Below, piece by piece: positions 30,670 through 39,768 of a stretch of 64,000 nucleotides of DNA. The first letter of the stretch is position 1, and each line of letters starts with the position of its first letter. The stretch covers positions 372,001-436,000 of the forward strand of contig NZ_JBIGIB010000002.1 of the NCBI RefSeq assembly GCF_043555935.1, given 5' to 3'. This stretch comes from Pelomonas baiyunensis. GTDB taxonomy: Bacteria; Pseudomonadota; Gammaproteobacteria; Burkholderiales; Burkholderiaceae_C. Under the pieces are notes generated by a model. It made no database searches. It was not told where the DNA came from and saw only the letters and a program-made list of their open reading frames with translations. The translations under genes and the position numbers were made by a program.

Positions 30670-31758
30670 GTGCCTCTCAGGATGTACCCCAATCACACTC
30701 TCCTTCGCCGCGCGTCGGTCCCCATGCTGGGACTTCTTCTCGCGGGCTGCAACGGTGTGGTGATGAAGCCCCACGGCGACATCGCCCAGCAGCAAGCCAA
30801 CCTCATCGTCACTTCCACGCTGCTGATGCTGCTGATCATCGTGCCGGTGATCGTGCTGACGCTGTACTTTGCCTACCGATACAGGCAATCCAACACGGAG
30901 GCGACCTACACGCCGGATTGGGACCATTCCACCCGGCTGGAGCTGGTCATTTGGGGTGCGCCGCTGCTGATCATCATTGCGCTGGGCGCGATCACCTGGA
31001 TCAGCACCCACAAGCTCGACCCCTTCCGCCCGCTGGACCGCATTTCGGAAGAGAAACCCCTGGCCGCTGACGTGAAGCCGCTGGAGGTGTACGCCGTGTC
31101 CATGGACTGGAAGTGGCTGTTCATCTACCCGGAGCAAGGCATTGCCACCGTGAACGAGCTGGCCGCGCCGGTGGATCGCCCGATTCACTTCCGGTTCACC
31201 TCCACGACGGTGATGAACACCTTCTACGTGCCCGCGCTGGCCGGCATGATCTACACGATGCCCGGCATGGAGACGCAACTCCACGCCGTCATCAACAAGC
31301 CCGGCGTGTACGACGGCCTCTCGGCCCACTACAGCGGCGCTGGCTTCTCGGACATGCGCTTCAAGTTCCATGGCCTGTCGGACGACGCGTTCGCGCAGTG
31401 GGTGCAGTCCAACAAGGCTGGCGGCAACACGCTGACGCGGGCGGACTACCTGCAACTGGAACAGCCGAGCACCAAGGAACCCATCCGCCGCTTTGCCAGC
31501 GTGGAGCCGGGCCTGTGGAGCGCCATCGTCGACCGCTGCGTGGACGGCAAGAAGATGTGTTCCAGCCAGATGATGGCCATCGACGCGGCCGGCGGCGCCG
31601 GCAAGGGCGGCGTGGCCAGCACGATGCGCAGCCCGTGGCGTGACGCCGACGGCCTGCAGCGCGACCGCACGGTCGTGGCTGCCCTGTGCACGCCCACCAA
31701 CCCGCTGGGCCTCCCTCTCGACACCGCGGACGCCTCGGCGGCCGTGAAGAAGAACTGA
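30670..31758 (+). CDS. cyoA: Cytochrome bo-type ubiquinol oxidase subunit II
   Basis: 362 residues from a GTG; an ATG four codons later (30682) is an alternative. Lipoprotein signal with LLLAGCNG lipobox, two membrane helices, then a cupredoxin domain. The segment VSMDWKWLFIYPEQGIATVNELA is diagnostic of quinol rather than cytochrome c oxidases, and the CuA cysteine pair is absent. The C-terminal part (about 290-362) is an extra Gly/Ala-rich COX aromatic-rich region with cysteines (DRCVDGKKMC, AALCTPTN). First gene of cyoABCD-SURF1-regBA. Confidence 0.94.
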   Translation: MPLRMYPNHTLLRRASVPMLGLLLAGCNGVVMKPHGDIAQQQANLIVTSTLLMLLIIVPVIVLTLYFAYRYRQSNTEATYTPDWDHSTRLELVIWGAPLLIIIALGAITWISTHKLDPFRPLDRISEEKPLAADVKPLEVYAVSMDWKWLFIYPEQGIATVNELAAPVDRPIHFRFTSTTVMNTFYVPALAGMIYTMPGMETQLHAVINKPGVYDGLSAHYSGAGFSDMRFKFHGLSDDAFAQWVQSNKAGGNTLTRADYLQLEQPSTKEPIRRFASVEPGLWSAIVDRCVDGKKMCSSQMMAIDAAGGAGKGGVASTMRSPWRDADGLQRDRTVVAALCTPTNPLGLPLDTADASAAVKKN

Positions 31759-31761
31759 GCC

Positions 31762-33792
31762 ATGTCCAATCCTGCTGCACAACATCAGGCGCTCGACACG
31801 CTGCACCCCATCCTCGGCCGCCTGGGCTGGGATGCGATTCCGCTGCACGAGCCCATCCTCATCGGCACCTTCCTTGCCGTGGCCCTGGGCGGCCTGGCCG
31901 TGCTGGCGCTGCTGACCAAGTTCCGCCTGTGGGGCCCGCTGTGGCGTGACTGGATCACCAGCATCGACCACAAGAAGATCGGCATCATGTACATCGTGCT
32001 GGGCGTGGTGATGCTGCTGCGCGGCTTTGCCGACGCCATCATGATGCGCGCCCACCAGGCCATGGCCTTCGGCGACAACGCCGGCTTCCTGCCGCCGCAC
32101 CACTACGACCAGGTCTTCACGGCCCACGGCGTGATCATGATCTTCTTCGTCGCGATGCCCTTCGTGACCGGATTCATGAACTACGTCGTGCCGCTGCAGA
32201 TCGGCGCGCGCGACGTGGCCTTCCCGTTCCTGAACAACTTCAGCTTCTGGATGACCGCCGGCGGCGCCGTGTTGGTGATGATCTCGCTGTTCGTGGGTGA
32301 ATTCGCCAAGACCGGCTGGCTGGCCTATCCGCCGCTGTCGGGTTTGATGGCGAGTCCGGACGTTGGGGTGGACTACTACCTCTGGTCACTGCAGATCGCG
32401 GGCGTGGGTACCACGCTGTCGGGCATCAACCTGATCGCCACCATCATCAAGATGCGCGCGCCGGGCATGACCATGATGAAGATGCCCGTCTTCACCTGGA
32501 CGTCCCTGTGCACCAACGTGCTGATCGTCGCCACCTTCCCGGTGCTGGCGGCCACGCTGGCCCTGCTGACGGCAGACCGCTACCTCGGCACCAACTTCTT
32601 CACGAACGACCTCGGCGGCAACGCCATGCTGTACGTGAACCTGATCTGGATCTGGGGCCACCCCGAGGTCTACATCCTGGTGCTGCCGGTGTTTGGCATC
32701 TTCTCGGAAGTTGTGTCCACGTTCAGCCGCAAGAAGCTGTTCGGCTACGCGTCCATGGTCTACGCCACGGTGGTGATCACCATCCTGAGCTACCTGGTGT
32801 GGCTGCACCACTTCTTCACCATGGGCTCGGGCGCCAGCGTGAACAGCTTCTTCGGCATCACGACGATGATCATTTCGATCCCGACGGGCGCCAAGATCTT
32901 CAACTGGCTGTTCACCATGTACCGCGGGCGCATCAAGTTTGAAGTGCCCATGCTGTGGACCATCGGCTTCATGGTGACCTTCGTCATCGGCGGCATGACC
33001 GGCGTGCTGCTGGCGGTGCCCGCAGCCGACTTCGTGCTGCACAACAGCCTGTTCCTGATCGCCCACTTCCACAACGTCATCATCGGCGGCGTGGTGTTCG
33101 GCGTGTTCGCCGGCATCAACTATTGGTTCCCCAAGGCCTTCGGCTTCCGCCTGGACGCCTTCTGGGGCAAGGTGTCGTTCTGGTGCTGGTTCATCGGCTT
33201 TTGGGTGGCCTTCACGCCGCTGTATGCGCTGGGCCTGATGGGCGTGACCCGTCGCGTCAGCCACTTCGACGACATGTCGCTGCAGCCGTACTTCGTTGTG
33301 GCCGCCATCGGTGGCGCCATCGTGGCCGCGGGCATCGGCGCCTTCCTGGTGCAGATCGCCGTCAGCATCTGGCGCCGCAAGGAACTGGCCGACGTGACCG
33401 GCGACATCTGGGGTGGCCGCACGCTGGAGTGGTCGACCTCCTCGCCGCCGCCGGACTACAACTTCGCCTTCACGCCCATCGCCCATGAAATGGACGCCTG
33501 GCACGACATGAAGCAACGCGGCGTGGCGCGCCCGACGCAAGGCTTCGTCGCCATCCACATGCCCAAGAACACGGGAGCCGGTGTGGTGATCGCCATGCTG
33601 GCCACGGCCATGGGCTTTGCGCTGATCTGGCACATGTACATCCTGGCGGCGCTGGGCCTGTTGGCCACCGTGGTGGCCAGCATCGTGCACACCTTCAACT
33701 ACCACCGCGACTATCACATCCAGGCCGATGCGGTGGCCCGCACGGAAGCCGAGCGCACCCGCGCGCTGGCCGCGGCCGCCCACGCAGCCTGA
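31762..33792 (+). CDS. cyoB: Cytochrome bo-type ubiquinol oxidase subunit I
   Basis: 676 residues, about 15 membrane helices. Heme and CuB ligands: AHGVIMIFF (low-spin heme His), WIWGHPEVYILVLPVFG (CuB His and cross-linked Tyr, proton-channel Glu), WLHHFFTMG, and IAHFHNVIIGG (heme o3 and heme b His). Reduces O2 to water with ubiquinol and pumps protons. Starts 3 bases after the cyoA stop. A heme-O synthase gene (cyoE) is not in this window, so heme O must be supplied from elsewhere. Confidence 0.97.
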   Translation: MSNPAAQHQALDTLHPILGRLGWDAIPLHEPILIGTFLAVALGGLAVLALLTKFRLWGPLWRDWITSIDHKKIGIMYIVLGVVMLLRGFADAIMMRAHQAMAFGDNAGFLPPHHYDQVFTAHGVIMIFFVAMPFVTGFMNYVVPLQIGARDVAFPFLNNFSFWMTAGGAVLVMISLFVGEFAKTGWLAYPPLSGLMASPDVGVDYYLWSLQIAGVGTTLSGINLIATIIKMRAPGMTMMKMPVFTWTSLCTNVLIVATFPVLAATLALLTADRYLGTNFFTNDLGGNAMLYVNLIWIWGHPEVYILVLPVFGIFSEVVSTFSRKKLFGYASMVYATVVITILSYLVWLHHFFTMGSGASVNSFFGITTMIISIPTGAKIFNWLFTMYRGRIKFEVPMLWTIGFMVTFVIGGMTGVLLAVPAADFVLHNSLFLIAHFHNVIIGGVVFGVFAGINYWFPKAFGFRLDAFWGKVSFWCWFIGFWVAFTPLYALGLMGVTRRVSHFDDMSLQPYFVVAAIGGAIVAAGIGAFLVQIAVSIWRRKELADVTGDIWGGRTLEWSTSSPPPDYNFAFTPIAHEMDAWHDMKQRGVARPTQGFVAIHMPKNTGAGVVIAMLATAMGFALIWHMYILAALGLLATVVASIVHTFNYHRDYHIQADAVARTEAERTRALAAAAHAA

Positions 33793-33809
33793 CCTGGAGA
33801 CAAGCTGAC

Positions 33810-34433
33810 ATGACTGCATCTGTTGCCACGCACGTGAACGGCGCGCCGGTCTATTACGACCACGCGGGCGCCCACCACCCGCCCAACAGCACCATGCTGG
33901 GCTTCTGGCTGTACCTGATGAGCGACTGCCTCATCTTTGCAGTGCTCTTCGCGGTGTACGCCGTGCTGGGCCGCTCGTACGCCGCCGGCCCCTCGGGGGC
34001 GGACCTGTTCGACCTGCCGCTGGTGGCGCTGAACACGGCTTTGCTGCTGTTCTCGTCCATCACCTACGGCTTCGCCATGATCGGCATGCAGGCCCGCCGC
34101 AAGGCGCAGGTGCTGGGCTGGTTGGCCGTGACCGGGCTGCTGGGGCTGGGGTTCCTGTTCATCGAAATCTATGAGTTCCAGCACCTGATCCATGAAGGCG
34201 CGGGCCCGGGGCGCAGTGCCTTCCTGTCCAGCTTCTTCACGCTGGTGGGTACGCACGGCCTGCACGTCACCTTTGGCTGCATCTGGCTGGTCACGCTGAT
34301 GTTCCAGGTGAACAAGCACGGCCTGACGGCACCCAACCGCCGCCGCCTCATGTGCCTGTCGATGTTCTGGCACTTCCTGGACGTCGTCTGGATCGGCGTC
34401 TTCACCTTCGTGTACCTGATGGGGTCGATGTAA
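33810..34433 (+). CDS. cyoC: Cytochrome bo-type ubiquinol oxidase subunit III
   Basis: 207 residues with five membrane helices (LGFWLYLMSDCLIFAVLFAVY, TLVGTHGLHVTFG, SMFWHFLDVVWIGVFTFVYL), typical of CyoC. Stabilises subunit I. Its TAA overlaps the cyoD ATG by one base (TAATG). Confidence 0.96.
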   Translation: MTASVATHVNGAPVYYDHAGAHHPPNSTMLGFWLYLMSDCLIFAVLFAVYAVLGRSYAAGPSGADLFDLPLVALNTALLLFSSITYGFAMIGMQARRKAQVLGWLAVTGLLGLGFLFIEIYEFQHLIHEGAGPGRSAFLSSFFTLVGTHGLHVTFGCIWLVTLMFQVNKHGLTAPNRRRLMCLSMFWHFLDVVWIGVFTFVYLMGSM

Positions 34434-34825
34434 TGGCTGCCCAACACCACACCGGTCATCACGACGACGACCACTTCGACGGCGAGCAGGACTTCCACGT
34501 CAGCTACAAGGGTTACGCCACGGGCTTCATCCTGTCGGTCATCCTGACGGCGATTCCCTTCTGGCTGGTCATGGCCAAGGTGCTGCCCGGCCCCAAGGTC
34601 ACCGGCCTGGTCATCCTGGCCTTTGCGGCGGTGCAGATGGTGGTGCACATGGTGTACTTCCTGCACATGAACGCCAAGGTCGAGGGCGGCTGGTCCATGC
34701 TGGCCTTGCTGTTCACGGTGGCGCTGGTGGTCATCATGCTGGCCGGCTCGGTCTGGGTCATGTACCACATGAACGCCAACATGATGCCCACGCCGGACCC
34801 GGCGGCCATGCGCAACATGCCCTGA
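34433..34825 (+). CDS. cyoD: Cytochrome bo-type ubiquinol oxidase subunit IV
   Basis: 130 residues from the ATG overlapping the cyoC stop. Three membrane helices: SYKGYATGFILSVILTAIPF, the conserved VHMVYFLHMNAKVEGGWSM, and a last one. The His/Asp-rich start (HHTGHHDDDHFD) is unusual but unlikely to be functional. Needed for assembly of the CuB site in CyoB in other bacteria. Confidence 0.95.
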   Translation: MAAQHHTGHHDDDHFDGEQDFHVSYKGYATGFILSVILTAIPFWLVMAKVLPGPKVTGLVILAFAAVQMVVHMVYFLHMNAKVEGGWSMLALLFTVALVVIMLAGSVWVMYHMNANMMPTPDPAAMRNMP

Positions 34826-34871
34826 ACGTGAAGCCCCTCGTCCGGCCCCGCCTCACGGAACGTGGGCGTGC

Positions 34872-34947
34872 CCAGCCGGCCCCCTCAGGGGGCGGCGATG
34901 CCTGCGGCTTCGAGCCGCAAGCACATCGCCAGGGCGGGCCGGCTTGG
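34872..34947. repeat. Nested palindromic intergenic element
   Basis: A 76-base multi-stem structure: outer AGCCGGCCC / GGGCCGGCTT, middle GGCGATG / CATCGCC, inner TGCGGCT-TCG-AGCCGCA, plus a CCCCCTCAGGGGG side hairpin. It fills the 175-base gap between cyoD and the SURF1 gene, otherwise featureless. It has no T run. It could be a REP-like element, an mRNA stabiliser or a partial attenuator. Confidence 0.55.
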
Positions 34948-35000
34948 GAGCGGCCCCGCGCGCGACCCGCGCAACCCGCCGCGCGCGTGGAGCAGGCCCG

Positions 35001-35708
35001 ATGAGTCGTCTCGCGCGCATCGCCCTGATCGTTGCCGCAGCGCTGGCCAGCCTGGGCTTCGTGGCCTTGGCGGCCTGGCAGTTCCAACGCCTGGGCTGGA
35101 AGCAGTCGCTCATCGCTCAAGTCGAGCGCCAGTCCCAGGCGGCGCCTGTGCCGCCCCCGGCCGCGGATGCCGCCGTGAGCCGCGCCGACGAGTACCGCCG
35201 CGTGCGCCTGGTCGGGCGTTTTGAACCCACCGAGGCCTTGGTGCAAGCCACCACTGCGCTGGGCGGCGGTCATTGGGTGCTCACCCCGCTGCGGCTGGAG
35301 GACGGCCGCGCCGTGTTGGTGAACCGCGGCTTCGTGCCGCCGGAACAGCGCGACCCCGCGCGCCGGCTTGCGCCGGTCGGCCCAGTGGAACTCGTCGGGC
35401 TGCTGCGCTTGACCGAAATCACCGGCGGCCCGCTGCGCGCCAACGTTCCCGCAGAAGGGCGCTGGTACTCGCGGGACGTGGCCGGCATTGCTGCCCAACT
35501 GGGCGTGGCCGGGCCCGTGGCGCCGTACTTTGTGGACGAGGTGGCCGATGCCGCCCAGCCCGGCCGCTGGCCGCGCCCGGGCCTCACGGTGCTGCACTTC
35601 GCCAACAATCACGCGGTCTATGCCATCACCTGGCTGGCGCTCGCGGCCATGTCCGCCGCTGCGGCGGTGTACCTGTGGCGCGAAGAACGCCGGCGCGTGC
35701 CCGCCTGA
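35001..35708 (+). CDS. SURF1-family oxidase assembly protein
   Basis: 235 residues: an N-terminal membrane helix (IALIVAAALASLGFVALAAWQ), a periplasmic domain with the family motifs AWQFQRLGWKQSLI, RRVRLVGRFEP, GGHWVLTPLRLEDGRAVLVNRGFVP, and a C-terminal helix (ITWLALAAMSAAAAVYLW). SURF1 inserts or handles heme during oxidase assembly. Here it belongs to a quinol oxidase operon rather than a cytochrome c oxidase one. Stop overlaps the kinase start by one base. Confidence 0.9.
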   Translation: MSRLARIALIVAAALASLGFVALAAWQFQRLGWKQSLIAQVERQSQAAPVPPPAADAAVSRADEYRRVRLVGRFEPTEALVQATTALGGGHWVLTPLRLEDGRAVLVNRGFVPPEQRDPARRLAPVGPVELVGLLRLTEITGGPLRANVPAEGRWYSRDVAGIAAQLGVAGPVAPYFVDEVADAAQPGRWPRPGLTVLHFANNHAVYAITWLALAAMSAAAAVYLWREERRRVPA

Positions 35709-37042
35709 TGTCCACCCCAGCCCCCACCGCCGAAGCCGTGGCCGTGGCGCCCGAGCGGCGCGCCGGACAGGCCAACCTGCGCCAGCTGATCGAACTGCGC
35801 TGGCTCGCCGTGGGCGGGCAACTCGCCACGGTGCTGGTGGTGCACGCGGGCTTGAGCATCGCGCTGCCGTGGGCCGAGATGCTCAGCCTGCTGGGCATCC
35901 TGGTGGCGTTCAACCTGTTCAGCCTGTGGCGGGCGCGGCTCACGCAGCCGGTGTCGCAGATCGAGCTGTGTGTGGCGTTGTTGGTCGATGTGGGCGTGCT
36001 CACCGGCCAGCTCTACCTGGCCGGCGGCAGCGACAACCCCTTCATCTACCTCTACCTGCTGCAAGTGGCCGTGGCCTCGGTGCTGCTGCGGCCGGTGTAT
36101 TTGCTGGCGGTCATCAGCAGCGCGGTGTCGGGCTTTGTGATGCTGATGCAGTGGCACCGCCCGCTGGCGCTGGACCCCAACTTCCCCACGCTGCTGTCGC
36201 CCAACTACCTGGGTGGGCTGTTGCTGTGCTTCTTGCTGAACGTGGGCCTGGTCAGCGTGTTCATCGTGCGCATCAACCGCAACCTGCGGCAGCGTGATGC
36301 CGAACTGGCGGCCTTGCAGCAGCGTGCGGCCGAAGAGGTGCACATCGTGCGCATGGGCCTGCTGGCCAGCGGAGCGGCGCATGAACTCGGCACGCCCCTG
36401 GCCACGCTCAGCGTCATCCTGGGGGACTGGGCCCACATGGCGCCGTTCGCGGCCGAGCCCGAGCTGCGGGAAGAAATCGAGGAAATGCAGCGCCAGATCC
36501 TGCGCTGCAAAGCCATCGTCAGCGGCATCCTGATGTCCGCCGGCGAGATGCGCGGCGAGGCCCCGGCCTTGACCCGCTTGCCGGACTTCGTCGCCAAACT
36601 CGCGGCCGACTGGCGCCACGCCCACCCGCAGGCCGAACTCAGCCTGCAAGCTGACGCCTTGCCCGCGCGGGACATCATTTCCGACACCGCACTGCAGCAG
36701 GTCGTGGGCAACCTGCTGGACAACGCGTCCGAAGCCGCCCCCGGCTGCCCTCTGACGTTGCGCGCCACCTGCCCCGACGACGGCAGCTTGAGCCTGAGCG
36801 TGCTCGACGCCGGCCCCGGCTTCAGCGCCGACATGCTGGCCCACTTCGGGGACCCCTACCAAAGCAGCAAGGGCCAGCCGGGTCGGGGCATGGGGCTGTT
36901 CCTCAGCGTGAACGTGGCCCGCACGCTGGGCGGGCGGCTGCAAGCCCGCAACCGGCCGGAAGGCGGCGCCGAAGTGGTGCTCACGCTGCCCTTGGCGTCC
37001 TTGCTCCCCCGACAATCCGCGCCCCATGCCCCAAGCCGCTGA
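35708..37042 (+). CDS. regB: RegB/PrrB-type redox sensor histidine kinase
   Basis: 444 residues with six membrane helices (about 30-190). The ubiquinone-sensing heptad GGxxNPF is intact as GGSDNPF (106-112). H-box AHELGTPLATLSVILGD with His225, then Cys267 in ILRCKAIV, at the position of the redox-active Cys of RegB. ATP-binding N, G1 and G2 boxes follow (VGNLLDNASEAA, DAGPGFS, GRGMGLFLSV). It would sense the quinone redox state and phosphorylate the RegA protein encoded by the next gene, which it overlaps by 17 bases. Placement after cyo-SURF1 suggests control of respiration genes. Confidence 0.92.
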   Translation: MSTPAPTAEAVAVAPERRAGQANLRQLIELRWLAVGGQLATVLVVHAGLSIALPWAEMLSLLGILVAFNLFSLWRARLTQPVSQIELCVALLVDVGVLTGQLYLAGGSDNPFIYLYLLQVAVASVLLRPVYLLAVISSAVSGFVMLMQWHRPLALDPNFPTLLSPNYLGGLLLCFLLNVGLVSVFIVRINRNLRQRDAELAALQQRAAEEVHIVRMGLLASGAAHELGTPLATLSVILGDWAHMAPFAAEPELREEIEEMQRQILRCKAIVSGILMSAGEMRGEAPALTRLPDFVAKLAADWRHAHPQAELSLQADALPARDIISDTALQQVVGNLLDNASEAAPGCPLTLRATCPDDGSLSLSVLDAGPGFSADMLAHFGDPYQSSKGQPGRGMGLFLSVNVARTLGGRLQARNRPEGGAEVVLTLPLASLLPRQSAPHAPSR

Positions 37043-37589
37043 ACACGACCGCCTGCTGCTCATCGTCGAAGACGACGACAGCTTTGCCCGCACGCTGGCG
37101 CGCTCGTTCGAGCGCCGCGGCTGGCGGGTGCGGCGCGCCACCGGGCTGGACGACCTCAAAACCCTGCTGGACGCCTTGCCCGAGGACGAAGAACTCGGCC
37201 ACGCGGTGGTGGACCTCAAGCTCGCCGGGGGCGCGTCGGGCCTGGCCTGCGTGCAGCATTTGCACGTCTGGGACCCGGAGGTTCTGATCGTCGTGCTCAC
37301 CGGCTACGCCAGCATCGCCACCGCCGTGGAAGCCATCAAGCTGGGCGCCTGCCACTACCTCGCCAAACCGGCCAACACCGATGACATCGAGGCCGCTTTC
37401 GCCCGCAAGCAGGGCGACGCGGAGGTGGAAGTGACCGAGCGCCAAACCGCGTCCATCAAGACCCTGGAGTGGGAACGCATCCACGAGGTGTTGGCCGAGA
37501 CCGACTTCAACATCAGCGAAACCGCCCGCCGCCTGGGCATGCACCGCCGCACGCTGGCGCGCAAGCTGGAAAAGCAGCGCATCAAGTAA
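37026..37589 (+). CDS. regA: RegA/PrrA-type response regulator
   Basis: 187 residues. Receiver domain with the acid pocket EDDDS (15-19), phospho-acceptor Asp63 (VVDLKLAGG), VVLTGYASIATAVEAIKLGA and the conserved Lys (LAKPAN). The C-terminus is a Fis-type helix-turn-helix (FNISETARRLGMHRRTLARK), as in RegA. Partner of the upstream RegB kinase. Regulates aerobic/anaerobic energy genes in relatives; the cyo operon is the obvious local target. Confidence 0.93.
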   Translation: MPQAAEHDRLLLIVEDDDSFARTLARSFERRGWRVRRATGLDDLKTLLDALPEDEELGHAVVDLKLAGGASGLACVQHLHVWDPEVLIVVLTGYASIATAVEAIKLGACHYLAKPANTDDIEAAFARKQGDAEVEVTERQTASIKTLEWERIHEVLAETDFNISETARRLGMHRRTLARKLEKQRIK

Positions 37590-37658
37590 GCCCGGCACGC
37601 CGCGACGGCTGTCGGCCAGCGCGCACGGCCTGAGCCCCCTCGGGTTGCCGAATGCCGC

Positions 37659-38654
37659 TCAGCCGATCAGTTCGTCCAGCAACACATAACTGCGCCGCCG
37701 CAGCGCATGACTGTGCACGGCGCAAGCCACGATGAACTCGTCGGCCCCGGTGCGCTCGGCCGTGGCGCGCAGGCCGGCCCGCACCGTGTCGGGCGAGCCC
37801 ACGAGGGACTCGCTCAGCATGCGCTCCACCTGCATCTGTTCGGCCGGCGTCCACAGCGCATCCATGCTCGCCACCGGCGGCGGCAGCTTGCCGCGCCAGC
37901 CGCGCACCATGCCCAGAAACCGCTGCTGCACCGAGGTGAACAGGTGCCGGGCTTCCTCGTCGGTGGGCGCCACGATCACGTTCAAGCCCACCGCGGCGTG
38001 GGGCCGTGGGTGGCGCTCGCTGGGGCGGTAGGTGCTGCGATAAATCTGCAGGGCCTGCATCAGCATCTCCGGCGCAAAGTGCGATGCGAACGCGAACGGC
38101 AAGCCCAGGTAGGCCGCCAACTGCGCGCCATAGAGGCTCGACCCCAGCAGCCAGATTGGCACCGCCGTGCCCTGGCCCGGCACGGCACGCACCGGGGCGT
38201 CCGCCGCTGCGGGGCCCAGGTAGCTTTGCAACTCCAGCACGTCGTTCGGGAAGCCGTCTTCCCCGGTGCTTTCCAGGCTGCGGCGCAGGGCGCGCATGGT
38301 GGGCCGGTCCGTGCCCGGCGCACGGCCCAGGCCCAGGTCGATGCGACCCGGAAACAACTCGGCCAGCGTGCCGAACTGCTCGGCAATCGTGAGCGGCGCG
38401 TGGTTGGGCAGCATGATGCCGCCGGCCCCCACGCGGATGCGCGTCGACGCCGCCGCCAGCTGCCCGATCAGCACTGCCGTGGCCGAGCTGGCCACGCCCT
38501 CCATGTTGTGGTGCTCGGCCACCCAATAGCGCTGGTAACGCAGGCCATCGGCCAGCTTCACGAGGTCCAGGCTGTTGAGCAGGGCCTGGCGGGTGGTGTC
38601 GCCGTCCACGACGGGGGCGAGGTCCAGGATGGAAAGCGGGGGCAGAATAGACAT
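37659..38654 (-). CDS. LLM-class flavin-dependent oxidoreductase (luciferase-like)
   Basis: 331 residues, a bacterial-luciferase-type TIM barrel. Conserved segments: YWVAEHHNMEGVASSATAVLIG, STRIRVGAGGIMLPNHAPLTIAEQFG, PGRIDLGLGRAPGTD, PIWLLGSSLYGAQLAA. This is the YhbW-like subgroup, which lacks the luciferase beta subunit and uses reduced flavin supplied by a reductase. Substrate unknown. Convergent with regA; followed on the same strand by an acetyltransferase gene 32 bases upstream. Confidence 0.88.
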   Translation of the reverse strand: MSILPPLSILDLAPVVDGDTTRQALLNSLDLVKLADGLRYQRYWVAEHHNMEGVASSATAVLIGQLAAASTRIRVGAGGIMLPNHAPLTIAEQFGTLAELFPGRIDLGLGRAPGTDRPTMRALRRSLESTGEDGFPNDVLELQSYLGPAAADAPVRAVPGQGTAVPIWLLGSSLYGAQLAAYLGLPFAFASHFAPEMLMQALQIYRSTYRPSERHPRPHAAVGLNVIVAPTDEEARHLFTSVQQRFLGMVRGWRGKLPPPVASMDALWTPAEQMQVERMLSESLVGSPDTVRAGLRATAERTGADEFIVACAVHSHALRRRSYVLLDELIG

Positions 38655-38686
38655 GGCGGCATCTTGCCGAGGCTGGCGTGGCCTTG

Positions 38687-39157
38687 TCAGCGCGGGGCCT
38701 CTGGCGCCAGGGCTTTGCCCATGAACACGCTCAGCGGGTGGTCCGGGTAGTCGCCAAACGGGCCGCGCCGCTCGTATCCCTCGCGGACGTAGAACGCCAG
38801 CGCCTCGGGCTGATATGGCCCGGTCTCCAGCATCAACTGCCGGCAGCCGCGCTCACAGGCCGCCCGCTCCAGCGTGCGAATCAGCGCTTGCGCCACGCAC
38901 TGGCCGCGCGCCGCCGGGCGCACGAACATGCGCTTGATCTCGCCGTACGCATCGCTGAGCACCACGGCCGCGCATCCCACCGCCGTGCCTGCTTCATCTC
39001 GCGCCACGGCGAACAGCACGTGAGGCTGGCACAGCGAGCTCAAGTCCAGCGCGTAGCGCGCCTCGGCGGGGTAGAGGCTGTCTTGGTAGGCGTCCAGCTC
39101 CGCGATGAGGGCAATGACCTCGGGCTGGTTGGCGGTTTCGAAGGCAATCAGGAGCAT
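38687..39157 (-). CDS. GNAT-family N-acetyltransferase
   Basis: 156 residues. The acetyl-CoA-binding region is IKRMFVRPAARGQCVAQALIRTLE, a modified RxxGxG/A loop (ARGQCVA), followed by LMLETGPYQPEALAFYVREGYERRG. This is the common PhnO/YobR-like group. Acceptor substrate not predictable. Lies upstream of the LLM gene on the same strand. Confidence 0.85.
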   Translation of the reverse strand: MLLIAFETANQPEVIALIAELDAYQDSLYPAEARYALDLSSLCQPHVLFAVARDEAGTAVGCAAVVLSDAYGEIKRMFVRPAARGQCVAQALIRTLERAACERGCRQLMLETGPYQPEALAFYVREGYERRGPFGDYPDHPLSVFMGKALAPEAPR

Positions 39158-39213
39158 GGGGCGAAGCTTCTCATGCCACCAGAGGCCCAGGCCCAGCCTG
39201 GGCGCCCGCGCCT

Positions 39214-39768
39214 TCAGAGAGCATGAACCGCCCGAACGAGTTGCGGGGCGTCGGGATGCGCGCGCAGCCGCATGCCGAACTCCCGCGCCAGCGCCAGCAT
39301 GCGCCGGTTCTCGGCCAGCACGTCGCCGAACAGTGTGTGCACGCCTTGGCGGCGGGCGTCGGTGATGAGGTGGGCCAGCAGGCGCCGTCCCAGGCCGCGC
39401 CCTTGCAAGTCGTCAGCCACGGCGATTGCGAACTCGGCCACCGCCGGGCGTGCCGGGTCGCGCATGAAGCGCGCATCGGCAATGACCACCGACCCTTCGG
39501 CCAACGGCAGTTCCACCACCCAGGCCCGGTGCAGATGTTGATCCACTTCGGTCAACAGCTTCAGCAGCGCAGGGCTCAGTCGGTGCAGCCCGATGTGGAA
39601 GCGCTGGTGGCGCGAGTCCAGCGACAAGCCGTTGAAAAAGCGCTCTTCGGCCGCGGCGTCGTCGTGCCGGAAATGGCGCACGGTGGCTCGCTCGCCGCCG
39701 GGCAGTTGCCAGGTCTGCGGCGCCTGCGCGCCAGCGAGCGCCGCGGGGCTCTGCGCTTCAGTGGTCAC
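39214..39768 (-). CDS. GNAT-family N-acetyltransferase
   Basis: 184 residues from a GTG whose GTGA overlaps the stop of the preceding DUF2917 gene, making coupled translation likely; the frame is open further upstream but is not conserved-looking there. Acetyl-CoA-binding DLQGRGLGRRLLAHLITDARRQG is canonical. The N-terminal VRHFRHDDAAAEERFFNGLSLDSRHQRFH matches GNAT domains that sit beside acyl-CoA synthetase-like proteins, here stand-alone. Substrate unknown. Confidence 0.83.
   Translation of the reverse strand: MTTEAQSPAALAGAQAPQTWQLPGGERATVRHFRHDDAAAEERFFNGLSLDSRHQRFHIGLHRLSPALLKLLTEVDQHLHRAWVVELPLAEGSVVIADARFMRDPARPAVAEFAIAVADDLQGRGLGRRLLAHLITDARRQGVHTLFGDVLAENRRMLALAREFGMRLRAHPDAPQLVRAVHAL

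Noticed and set aside
30670..31758. Calling subunit II a cytochrome c oxidase CoxB
   Set aside because: CuA cysteines are absent, the quinol-oxidase segment is present, and a lipobox and CyoCD-type partners follow.
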